From the NCBI RefSeq assembly GCF_004798865.1, contig NW_025335505.1, positions 22,671,924 through 22,735,923 of the forward strand: a stretch of 64,000 nucleotides of DNA, read 5' to 3'. How positions within the stretch are numbered: position 1 is the first letter of the stretch; each line of letters opens with the position of its first letter. Both the position numbers and the translations under genes were made by a program. This document shows positions 34,531 through 44,465 of the stretch, one piece after another. The notes below the pieces were generated by a model. That model worked only from the letters and a program-made list of their open reading frames with translations, did not search any database and had not been told where the DNA came from. Source of the stretch: Varanus komodoensis (Eukaryota > Chordata > Lepidosauria > Squamata > Varanidae).

Positions 34531-36754
34531 CCAGAGTGTAGAGAAAGCAAGCAAGAGTGAATAAAAAGAAACAGCCATTTTACAACAGCACATAAATATT
34601 TGGGATGTGGGAGGGAGCAAACAAAGGGGAGAAACAAACAATCCAAGAATTGGAAAAACAATTCACAGTTTGTTTCATCAGACAAACACCGGAGAGGGCA
34701 ACAAATCAGGGGCCAAATTGGGAATTAATCTGCAGTCCAATTATAAGCTGTTCTTTCAATTACAATGATTCTGTGATGTTGAAAGAAGACTAGGGTACTG
34801 GCTTTCAAGCATAATTTCTGTCAAGGAAGAGCTCCATTTGAAGTGGAATATTATTACAGCTCTATCTTGCTAATGGATCTACTTACCCACAAAAACACAT
34901 TCCAGCCTGCCACTTGACAAAATAGACTGGGAGATTGCTCACAAATCTCATTGCCCCAACAGATGCATTTATAATTGATGTACCATACTTGTATCTTCTG
35001 TGTATCCAAGAGCAGGATAAATCTTTCGGTCTGACTGAATCTCCAAATTCCATCCTCACTGTAAGGGATCTACATTGTTAGCCCATTATGTCTCCTGCAT
35101 TTGTTCAGCCATTCTCATTCAATTTCCTATTCTTTTAGGAAAAGAAAAAATTGGAAAAATTGTCAGGGTTTCAGTTTGTGCTCTTGTGCTTACCTTAGGA
35201 GATGGCCAAGAACTGCACACAAGTGTCCTGTCTTTCATGCAACAAGCACCTTTCTGAATCCTCCTTAACTTCCCGTGCTTTAAGCAAAAACCAGGGAAGA
35301 CACCCTGAGTTAATTCCTTCCACGGGGCTTTTTCAGATCAGGAAAGCACTGGCAGCCAGGGAGGCTGCAGAACAAGAGATGTGTAATAGAAAGAAAAAGC
35401 ACTAAGAGAACCTTTGGCTGCTTTGCAAGTTTTTTTAAAAAAATCACAAAAATACATTACAAAACACCCTGAGAATGAGATAGAACAAAGAAGGTTTTCA
35501 AGGGAGAAGAAACGGGTGGGGGGGCACTTTTGGTCCAGAACTAGCTCCACCTCTTCCCTGGAGCTAGAAACAACACAGCTCCATTCACATTTACATTCTG
35601 GTAAATGCTAAATGGGGCCAGCAGTTAAAACAGCTGGGGAGAGAAACCACCCAAAAGCCTTACAAGAAGGAAGGAAGGAAGGACTGACTAACAGAAGGAA
35701 GGAAGGAAGGAAGGAAGGAGGCAAGGCAGGGAGGCAGGCAGGAACATCATCTGCCAATGATAAACCTGATTTGCAAGGAACTGTTGGGAAATTTCTTCCT
35801 CCCCTGGAGAAATGCAGTGAAATTGCCCCTCTCAATTTCTTTATCCATTAATAGACTGGAGAGTTTCAAGAGGCTATTTCCACACAGTTCTAATCTGATT
35901 CTGATTTCTTGGATTCCTGTTAAGGTATTTTTGGAAAATACAGGGGAATAATAATCAGATTTATGAAGATCTTCTAAGTGTTCAAGTGCTTTTCATCCAG
36001 GCACTGTCTGAGCCTAAATTCCTCTTTGGTTGCAACATGCTTAAGAAAACTTCCTGGGTGGCAAAGCAAAGGAATAATAAATTGCCCCAATATTTAGTGT
36101 CAGCCCTCCTTGACCCAGATAAAGTGATGTCAAAAGCTCTCTTACTGGAAAGCTAGCTTGGAATCAAATTAATTATAAGTATCCAATATCCCACAGCCTA
36201 TCCAATATCCTATAGCAAGGAACAAGCACAGAACAGGAATATCAGACTGAGACACTCAGCTCCTAGAATTTAAAAACTCCAGTTGAGAAAAAACAGTAAG
36301 GAAGAAAGGAAAATATTTTAGCAGTCACTGCTAAACATAGTAAAAACATAGTAAATCAATCATAAACTCCTCTAAGTATTTGCTGTAAAGCTCACTTTAA
36401 TCCAGGAACACAGCAGAAGGTATGTGAAAAATCTCAATTCAATTATTTAAATCTCTCTGAAGAATAGGAGCAAACTTAACTAAGGCTTGATTTAAAAAGC
36501 AAATCAGCAACTCCGCCAGATGCTCTACCTGGATCCTACACAGGTTCAGATGGACAGCAGCTAGACAAAGGCTACCAGACATGTCACCATAGCTCCATTC
36601 AGATGCCTGCAGACATCTAACCCTACTTCACATCATCTCACTGCTTCCTTTCTTTAAAAGTGGAACTCTGGGCAAAATAAAAATAAAAATCTTACAGTAC
36701 CTTGATTAAAAACTAAAGGGATTGTTAAAGATCCAGCAAAGTTACCCAAGCACA
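34531..36754. other. Unique DNA with (AAGG)n tract
   Basis: No gene is supported. Interrupted (GGAA)n runs lie at 35665-35682 and 35693-35718, followed by gaggcaggcagg-type text. These make long frames on both strands that are low-complexity artefacts. A small duplication of tatccaatatcc is present near 36180-36215. Confidence 0.5.
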
Positions 36755-37322
36755 TAGGGTGCTGCTTGATATGGAATCAGAATATCAGTCCTTTTCACAC
36801 AGCACTGTTAACACTGACCATAAGAATATAAGGGAAGCCATGCTGAATGAGGCCAAAGTTCCATCTAGTCCTGCACTTGTACACATGGTGGCAAATCAGC
36901 TGCCAACAGAATCCCTCAAGCCCATCTGCCCAAGCTCCCAGGTGTATGTACGCATGGTGTCTCTGGTACAGGAGGCAGCACTCAGCCAGCAAGGCCAGTA
37001 GCCACTGATTGCCTTTTCCTCCATGAACCGGTCAATCCTTTTTCAACAACATCCAGGCTGGTGGCCATCACCACTACCCGTGGCAGCAAATTCCACAATT
37101 TAACTATATGCTGTGTGAAGAAGTACTTCCTTATATCTGTCCTAAACCTCCCACCAAACACTGGGCTGACTCCAGGTTCCAGTGTTATGGGAGAGGACCA
37201 GAAGTGTTTCTTTCAGGGTTTCAGCAAAATCTTGTCCAGCCCTATCTGGAGATGCTAAGAATTGAATCCAGAACCTTTTGCATGCAAGGCCTGTACAGCA
37301 TCAGTGAATTACAGCCCTTCTA
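36755..37322 (-). repeat. tRNA-derived SINE, interrupted by a CR1 fragment
   Basis: On the minus strand the head lies at the right end (37245-37322). Its complement reads gaattgaatccagaacctt, tgcatgcaaggcctgtacag and attacagccc, i.e. a B-box-like complement (gattgaacc in better copies) and an A-box region near 37315. The body runs to about 37200 (cagggtttcagcaaaatctt, gtccagccctatctggagat). It resumes left of the insertion at 36755-36820 (gtgctgcttgatatggaatc, cagcactgttaacactgac). The order matches the common squamate SINE with a tRNA head and a cttatactgaatcag tail region. Confidence 0.65.
36821..37195 (-). mobile_element. CR1 fragment nested in the SINE
   Basis: The 3' terminus is at the left (taagaatataagggaagcca). 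The ORF2 3' region follows as complement text: ccactgattgccttttcctc, ggctggtggccatcaccact, tttaactatatgctgtgtga, cttatatctgtcctaaacct. It stops at about 37195. The pentamer gacca flanks it at 36816-36820 and 37196-37200, a plausible short target duplication. It is 5'-truncated to about 375 bp and is related to, but not the same as, the copy at 4540. Confidence 0.7.
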
Positions 37323-37352
37323 GTCTGCAAGCTATCAGCTAAATAAAGACCA

Positions 37353-37361
37353 TGTATATTA
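37353..37361. repeat. Target-site duplication of the CR1, left copy
   Basis: tgtatatta, identical to 41892-41900. Together they bracket the LINE. The match does not extend beyond nine bases on either side. Confidence 0.7.
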
Positions 37362-37437
37362 GAAACATAGAAACAGAGCGAGTCAGAAGGGGTCTCCCGG
37401 GCCATCTAGTCTGACCTCCAGCACCAGCTGGCTCCGC

Positions 37438-40366
37438 TCACAACATGCCCACCATGAGCATGTCCAGCCTATCTTTGAACACCCGCACTGATGGGGCCTC
37501 AACAACCGCGTGGAAGCCCATTCCACACCCTCGGGGTCCTAACTGTCAGGAAGTGCTTCCTGGAATCCAAATGGAACCTTGGCTCTCTAAGCTTTGCTCC
37601 ATTGGAGCGTGTCCTGCCTTCCTCTGCAGGGGAGAACAGGTCTCTACCCATCTCCATTTGACATCCCCTCACATACCTGTATGTCGCCAACATATCCCCT
37701 CTGAGTCTCCTCTTCTTCAGGCTGAAGAGACCCAGTTCCCTCAGTCTCGCCTCATACGGCATCCCCTGCAAACCAGCCACCAACCTTGTGGCCCAACGCT
37801 GCACTGACTCTAACCTGGCTATATCCTTTCTGTTATGAGGGGTCCAAAACTGAGCACAATACTCCAGTTGTGGGCGCACCAGAGTCGTATAGAGTGCTAG
37901 TAATACCGCCACGCTTCTGGCTATGCAACCAAGGGTGGCGTTCGCCCTCTTGACCACCGCATCACACTGCTGACTCATGTTAAGCCTGCAGTCAACCAGT
38001 ACCCCAAGGTCCCTTTCACAAGTGCTGCTCTCCAGCCACTTGCCACCTAACCTGTACTTATGACACCTATTCCTATGCCCCAAGTGCAAGACCTTGCACT
38101 TATCCACATTGAACGCCATCCTGTTGTCTCCTGCCCACTTCCATAGTCTGTCCAGATCCTTTTGGATCTGGAGTACCTGCTCCTCAGTTGTGGCCACTGC
38201 TCCAGTTTTAGTGTCATCTGCGAATTTAATCAGCAGACTGTTCACCCCTTCTTCCATGTCATTTATGAAAAGATTAAACAGGATTGGCCCCAGGACAGAG
38301 CCCTGGGGGATCCCGCTTGTCATTGGCCACCACCCCGATGATTCCCCACTAACGGTTACCCTCTGCTTTCAGTCAGTCAACCATGCCCTAATCCACCGGA
38401 CAGTGCTTTGGTGTATCCCAAAACTCCTCAGTTTCTCCACCAGGATATCATGGGGCACTTTGTCAAAGGCCTTGCTGAAATCCAGGTATACCACATCCAC
38501 TGCATCCCCTCCATCTAGCCATCTCGAAACCTTGTCATAGAATTCCATAAGGTTTGTCTGGCAGGACTTTTTTTGCAGAAGCCGTGTTGTGTGGCTGTCA
38601 GCCTCCCTTCCCTATCTAGCATCACTGGATCTCTCTCTATTATGAGCCTTTCCATTGTTTTTCGTACAATGGATGTAAGGCTAACAGGTCTGTAATTCCC
38701 CATTCTATTACCCTTTTTGAAAATTGGGACCACTGATGCCACCCTCCAGTCCTCTGGAACTTCACCTGTTCTCCACGAGGCCTGAAAAATGGAGGCCAGC
38801 GGATGTGAGAGAAACCCTGCCAACTCTCTAAGTACTCTCAGGTGTAACTCATCAGGGCCTGCCGCCTTTGTAATGTCCAATGCCCTGAGGAGCCCCTCGA
38901 CTTCAAGGGGGGTGACTCTAACCTGTGCCCCTAAGTCCCCAGCCTCATCTAATCTATGTGGATATCCCCCGTCCTGCTTTGGGGAGAACACAGAGGCAAA
39001 ATAGTCATTTAGCATCTGTGCCTGTTCCCTCGTATCAGTCACTGGATCTCCTTCCTCCTTATTTAATGGTCCCACCACTTGTCTCCCCTTCCTCTTCCTA
39101 TTTACATGCTGAAAGAAGCCCTTTTTGTTGCTCTTGATATTCTTGGCAAGTCTCAGCTCGCAATCAGCCTTAGCCTTGCGAAGAATCCTTCTGCAACAGG
39201 CCTCCTCCTCCTCCCGGTATACCCTTTTGTCTATTTGCCCCAGTACCCATTTCCTATGGAGGTTCCTCTTTCATCTAATCCCTCTAACCACCTCCTTTGG
39301 CATCCATGGCGGCGCTCTCCTCCGCCTCCCTACCTTACTAACTAGAGGTATCATCAAGGCTTGCGCCTCCAAAACCTCCCTTTTGAGTGCCATCCACCCC
39401 TCCTCAACTCACTTATCTTCCAGTAACCTATCCCAGGAGACTTTCCCCAGTCTGGCCTTCAGTTGGCCAAAGTTGGCCCTCTTGAAGTCCCAGCTTCTAG
39501 TGCTCGACCTGCGGCATGTTCCCAGTTCCCTGATCTCAAAGCAAAGGATGAAGTGATCACTCGCATCCAGAGCTCCCCTTATCTTTACTTCATCTATCAG
39601 CTCCTCTCTACTGGTCAAGACCAAGTCAAGGATGTTTTCCCCCCTTGTCGCCTCTCGGACCCTCTGTGTGAAAAACCCTCCCTCTATAGCCTCTAGGAAG
39701 TGACGTGACCTGGCTGTCACTGCCGAGTGAGTCTCCCAGCTAATATCCGGGAGAATGAATTCTCCCATAATTACTGTCTCTCCCCCGAGATATCTTTAGA
39801 ATCTGGCCTGTCAAGACATCATCCAGGGTCTCAAGTTGACCTGGAGGGCGATAACATACCCTCGCTGTCAGGTCCCTTTCCTTGTCAAAACCCCTAAGTT
39901 TCACCCAGACTGCCTCTGCCGAATCCCCATCTGTGCTACATTCTATCTCACTGCACCCTATCCCTTCCCAGATGTATGAAGCCATGTCCCCACCCCTCTT
40001 TCCCTTCCTGTCCTTTCTAAAAAGGTGATACCACTCTTTGTTCACATTCCAGACTTGCCTTTCATCCCACCAAGTTTCTGTGATTCCCACCAGGTCATAC
40101 CCTCCTATTCCCAGAAGAGTTTCAAGTTCTTCCTAGTTATTACCCATGTTCCTTGCATTGGTGTACATGCACCTCAACTCCTTCCCACCGGTTCCTTTCC
40201 TTGGAGTCCCCAGCCTCCTCCTTCCTCCCATCCTCCCTGATACCTGGCCCCTCTCAGTAGGAGTCCTGCCAGTCCCTGCAGTACCTCTAAAACCCTGCTC
40301 CCAGAGCCCTGATCCTCTCCCCACACTTTTCCAGTGCAGACACGTTTCTGGGGGGCCTGAACCCAC
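37438..40366 (-). pseudogene. CR1 ORF2 (endonuclease-reverse transcriptase), broken
   Basis: About 975 codons, the family's usual length. It encodes the enzyme that nicks target DNA and primes reverse transcription of the LINE RNA. In order: endonuclease blocks (YTNARNMGNN; GITETWWDERQVWN; VWVKLRGF; CYRPPGQ; SDHFIL), then RT text NYRPVSLTSIVRKTMERLI, DFSKAFDKV (motif A), SGIPQGSVLGPILFNLFIND (motif B), FADDTK (motif C) and the C-terminal LRELGLFSLKKRRLRGDM and EAPSVRVFKDRLDMLMVGML. About seven lesions are visible. In-frame stops lie at about 40133 (TAG), 39406, 39273 and 38371 (each TGA where an Arg-type CGA is likely). Frameshifts lie near 39770, in an A-run near 38570, and near 37510. The reading frame is not functional. 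Confidence 0.92.
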
Positions 40367-40379
40367 CCCCCCGCCCGGC

Positions 40380-41335
40380 TCAGTTTAAAGTCTTCCGGAC
40401 AAAGCTCGCTAGAGCATCTCCAAAGGACCTTTTCCCCATCCTCGTGAGGTGTAACCCATCCCTTGCCAGAAATCCATTGGCAAGAAACTGAGTGCTGTGG
40501 TCAAGGAACCCGAAGCGTTCCTTCTGGCACCACACCCTAAGCCAGTCGCTCACCTCGGAGACCCTCCTGTCCCTTCCTGGCCCAAATCCCCAGACTGGTA
40601 AGATCGACAAGAAGACCACTTGGGCCTTTAGCTCCCTGAGTTTCTTCCCCAAGGCCTTGAAGCCCCTGGTGATCCCACACCCAGCCTGGCCACATTGTTT
40701 GTGCCCACAAGGATCACCAGGAGCGGCTGGTGACCTCCAGAGTGAACAAGATGCTCCACTCTGCCCTTCACATGCCGGAAGCGTGCGCCCAGCAGGCAGC
40801 AAACCTCCCTTGTCTCCAGGTTGGGGCGGCACACCACCACCTCAGTGCCCCTCAGCAGGGAGTCCCCAACAACAATCACCTGCCGCCATGTCTTCCTGGA
40901 GGTGGTGGGCGGCCTTGCCCTGGCCCTCGCCTCTCCTGCAGCGCCCCCCTTGCCACTTGTGGTCCCAGGCCGGGGGTCCTGCTGGTCCCCTGAGGCCTCA
41001 TCAGCCCCAGCCTCCCCAAGAGGAGAGAACCTGTTTCCCAGCTCCAGATTGGTGTCAGGAGAAGGAGGAGGCCGTGCTGGCCTTCTCCTCCTGTGGGTGA
41101 CATGCCTCCATGTCTCCCCGTCTGATCCTCCCATGGCCTCTCCCTCAACCCTCTGTCCAGAGGGGGGGTGCTCCCGGTGGGGGGCAGGAGAGCTCTCTCA
41201 GCCCTCAGGCACCTCACCTCCTCCTGTAGCAGGACCACCAACTTACACTGAGGGCAAGTGTAACCCTGCCTCTCCTAGGGGAGAAGGGCAAACATGTCGC
41301 AGCTGTCACAGTGGACAGCAACACCTGTGACTCCT
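40380..41335 (-). pseudogene. CR1 ORF1 (zinc finger and SGNH esterase), broken
   Basis: CR1 ORF1 proteins bind the LINE RNA and carry a lipase/esterase-like domain. Near the N-terminus a Cys pattern HCDSCDMFALLP then YTCPQCKLVVLL is visible at about 41215-41320, interrupted by one TAG. The esterase follows: VVGDSLLRGTE (block I, catalytic Ser in GDS) at about 40845-40870, VGTNN (Asn block) at about 40695-40712, and DGLHLT (Asp/His block) at about 40440-40462. The frame ends with a stop at 40380. Two frameshifts are inferred, one between 41134 and 41241 near a G-run and one near 40690. The start codon could not be fixed. Confidence 0.85.
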
Positions 41336-41891
41336 GCCAAGGCCATCTCCTGGTCTGCCATTGGGAACTATTCCGACATCCTACCCTGGTCCCCCGCCTT
41401 GTCTGTCCTGCAGTACCCCTCACTCACCCAGTTCTCCCAGACAAAAACCCGCACGCACACACACACGGATAAAATCAAATTTAAATTGGAAGAAAAACAA
41501 AGGAAAACAAAGCACAGAACAGCACAAAACAAAAAACAAAGAAAAACAAAGCAATAAAACAAAAGAAACAAACAAAAAAAACCCTCAGCCCTCCAGGGAA
41601 GAGAGTCCCGGGGCCGTCCGGGCAGCAACTAAGGGATGCAGACAAGGGACGACGCCAAGAGGCCAGAGCCAAAAGGGCTTGGGGTGGCTGAGCGTGGCCT
41701 TATCAGTCCCTCAGGCCAGTGGCCCCGCCCATCTGCTTCCTCCTGGCCCCTCTAGCCTCTCTGGCCCCGCCTCCCTTCCTCTCTGCTGCTCCTGGCCCTC
41801 TGCTCCTCTGCCCAGCTCCTACTTTGCCTTCACCAGTCCCCTCGCCACTCAGCACTCTCTCCTAGCCTGTGCCTCTCCCAGCCTGTGCCTC

Positions 41892-41900
41892 TGTATATTA
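41892..41900. repeat. Target-site duplication of the CR1, right copy
   Basis: tgtatatta at the 5' side of the minus-strand CR1, identical to 37353-37361. It marks a sharp change from GC-rich LINE to AT-rich flank. Confidence 0.7.
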
Positions 41901-42779
41901 ATACTGAAGTGGCTAAATGACTGGAAGTTTTGTCTGGAAAATTATTTTATGGAACATTTTATATAGTGCCAAGGTACTACACCCCCAAGGTTACCCTGCA
42001 TAACTGGGGGCTACTTCACAGTCTGTGGGAAGGGGTCTGAACAAAGGATCATATATTTGTGAGCCTCCATAGAAGTCTTACGGTGTTCAAGGGAGTGTCA
42101 AGAATGAACAAACGATCCATTGTGACCCAGGTCTGGCACTGTTCAATGTCTTTGTAGAGAGAAATGAAAAAGTGGTCTTTTTGGAACTTAGAGCTTTTGT
42201 GTTGGTAGCAGAGCATTTAGCATGGCCCTGCATTGGAAGTCACCTGAAGAGCTAACCCAGAGAAAACGGTGGAGGGAAGATGTAATGAAAAAGCAAACTC
42301 GCCAATTTTGTCCTGCAAAAGAACAAACCAAACACAACACATTTACATTTCATGGTAAAGGGCAAAGCTTTCTTTTATGTACTAACAGAGAAAACCCAAT
42401 CAAGATACTTCTGATTATGCCATGGAAGCTAACAAATGTGAAGGTAAACTATTCAATTTCAAGGCAATTTCCAGAGAGTATTTGTCTATTGCAGCAATAG
42501 CAACAGAGAATCTTCTGGCATCATAAAGACTAGTTTTCTGATGCTTACACTGAAAGAGTGTGATTTGTAAAAGAACCTAGTGCCTAAACTATGAATATGC
42601 AATCACATATTCATTATCCTTTTAAATATAAACAAAAATATTGAACACATGTTAAAGATGCATACAAATACATTATTAAATTAAATGAACAAAAAGCTAG
42701 TGGAAAAAAGATTAACAGCAGCAGAAAGTTGGACACTAAAATCCTGCCTAAATAAAAGGCATGTATTAAACATTCTATA
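41901..42779. other. Unique DNA, no gene recognised
   Basis: AT-rich flank of the CR1. The open frame at 42222-42500 has no recognisable domain. A short (GGAA)-like patch lies at about 42787-42810. Confidence 0.45.
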
Positions 42780-43070
42780 TATGAAAAAAGGAAGGAAGTA
42801 AGGAAGGGAGACTTCTGAATGCCAGTAGGGAGAGATTCCACAGCCATGGTGCCATCACTAAAAAGGGCCTGTCTCTTAGATCCAAATAATATTTATATTG
42901 GTAACATCAAGCTTAAAAGCAAAGCCTCCGAAGTCAATCTTAAAGCCAGTGCTAGTTCATATAATAATCTTCCAGGCCATCAAGGTCCTTAAAGGTCAAT
43001 ATCAGTATTTTGGATCCTGGAACAACTATTCATCCAGTCTAAGCTGATGCAGTATCCAAAAATTCTTCAA
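42780..43070 (-). repeat. Old L2-like LINE 3' region
   Basis: Diverged text parallel to the copies at 8810 and 44101: ggtgccatcactaaaaaggg then cctgtctcttagatcc; tcttccaggccatcaaggtc; aaggtcaatatcagtatttt. In better copies these are gtgccaccgcagagaaggcc and ggtcaaaaccagcacctt. Frames are decayed beyond reading. Placed as L2-like by this parallel. Confidence 0.5.
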
Positions 43071-44033
43071 AAACCATCCGATGCATTAATCAATTACTTG
43101 ACTGGGTTAGTATCAGTATAATAAAACAAGCATAGCCTACCCTCTTCTAAAAAGTACTTTGTATATTAAACCTTTAGAGTGGCGCTACAAAGTAAAAAGA
43201 CGGATCTCTCTTCCATCCATCCATCCTGCCTCACACACCACACACACAGAGCACTTATTGATTTGCCTATCCTCAAGGGCACAGCAGCTCTCACATATGG
43301 CTTTGAAAAAGGCCAAGGCAGACTGATAGAAAAGGCAGAGCTTGTGATCTATGCAACTGGGAGGGCTTGCTAGTTCAGTTTTGTGAACTTCAGAGCAAGT
43401 GTTGCCAATACCTGGCTCAGACCCAGGAGCCTAAATTCCAGAGAAATAACAAGCACTGGGCAGTGCTTTTCTGCTTGGCTGCCCTGCAATACATAAGGAA
43501 CATGTGCCTCCAACCCTCTGCCCAACAGTTGCCATCATGTGTGCTGACAGTGGCGAGCCTTTTGCTGCTCAGAGCAATAGAGTTTTGCTATAAAAGTGAA
43601 ATATGGTCATTAAAAATACTTGTTATAATTATGATACAGAGTACCATAATGCAAAATCGAATTATGCTGTTTAAAACTTGAGAACTGCATGTTAAGTGAG
43701 AAGGAACAAGTTTTTCTGAAACTAATTAGAGATCTGGAATGCTCTCTAAAAACATGTGTGGCCTATACAGAGAACTTTGGCATGTCTCTGAGTTCAGCGT
43801 GCAAGATTAGCAAGCGCCTTGCACACTGGGGCAAGGGGCCAAAGGGATGTGCCTGCACAAAATGGAAACACTGAAGAGCTTTAGAAAGAAGAATAGGTGG
43901 CTTAAACTGTGATTTCTACCCATCCATTCATGAATAAGGATTATAGAGACTAGAAATAATTCATTCAGAAACTCATCAGTTTTATACATTGGTAACAGTC
44001 TCATTGCACATGAGAAGGAGCCAGACAAGCCTG
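43071..44033. other. Unique DNA, no gene recognised
   Basis: No gene is supported. There are short (CCAT)n and (CA)n patches at about 43215-43255. The frame at 43367-43681 (104 codons, starting with a non-ATG codon) has no known domain. Confidence 0.45.

Positions 44034-44100
<67 letters not shown>
44034..44100. repeat. (CT)n microsatellite, 67 bp
   Basis: An almost unbroken ct tract that ends exactly where the L2-like 3' end begins at 44101. Read on the minus strand it is a (GA)n tail following the LINE terminus, which suggests it grew from the element's 3' tail. Confidence 0.95.
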
Positions 44101-44101
<1 letters not shown>

Positions 44102-44465
44102 ACATTTTTATGCTGCACCCATCACCGAAGCCTCGGGGCGGCTTACAAATAAAATAAATAAACAAAGAATAGAATAACATTAAAAATTTGGAGTTTCTCG
44201 GCCATAATTTAAAACCACAAATAAAACAACCGATTAACAATTAAAATATTGTTTAAATAAAAAGGTCTTGGCCTGGCACTGAAAAACAAATAACGACGGC
44301 GCCAGGCGGACCTCTCTGGGGAGCGCATTCCATAGGTGGGGCACCACCGCAGAGAAAGCCCTCCTCTGGGTACTTACCCTCCTAATATCCTTCACGGAGG
44401 GCTCCCAGAGAAGGGCCTTCCTCGCTGGTCGCAGGGGGCGGGAGGGCATATATGGACGCAATGCT
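44101..44465 (-). repeat. L2-clade LINE 3' end with (GA)n tail
   Basis: The minus-strand frame from about 44465 to 44240 reads MPSRPLRPARKALLWEPSVK, then RAFSAVVPHLWNALPREV, then APSLFVFQCQAKTFLFKQYF. This is the C-terminal end of an L2-type LINE protein. The 3' UTR continues to 44101 with the stem gaagcctcggggcggcttac on the plus strand. The copy is close to the one at 8810-9150 (same residues at most positions), so both come from one subfamily. It is 5'-truncated. Confidence 0.8.

Larger units (their letters stand above)
37362..41891 (-). mobile_element. Full-length CR1 LINE with 9-bp direct repeats
   Basis: About 4,530 bp, the usual length of a complete CR1. The 3' end is at 37362 with two imperfect octamers (agaaacat, agaaacag). 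The 5' end is near 41891 in GC-rich UTR that ends in a partial tandem (agcctgtgcctct twice). The nonamer tgtatatta occurs at 37353-37361 and again at 41892-41900, a likely target duplication. Order on the minus strand is 5' UTR, ORF1 (zinc finger and SGNH esterase), ORF2 (endonuclease and reverse transcriptase), and a short 3' UTR. Both frames are recognisable almost end to end with roughly ten breaks in total, so this is a fairly young but inactive copy. It is much more GC- and CpG-rich than its flanks. Confidence 0.93.

Noticed and set aside
35608-35851. Frames rich in Gly-Arg-Lys or Ser-Phe-Leu
   Set aside because: Translation of the interrupted (AAGG)n tract.
37238-37322. Possible tRNA gene on the minus strand
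   Set aside because: Only a decayed tRNA-like head with a mutated B box, continuous with a SINE body; no cloverleaf could be supported.
38094-38540. 148-codon plus-strand frame within the CR1
   Set aside because: Antisense shadow of the ORF2 reverse transcriptase region; no independent domain.
40492-41330. Plus-strand frames of 169-202 codons, Pro/Ser-rich
   Set aside because: Antisense of CR1 ORF1 in GC-rich DNA; openness follows from base composition.
43807-44240. Frames with long Arg-Glu repeats
   Set aside because: Translation of the (CT)n microsatellite.
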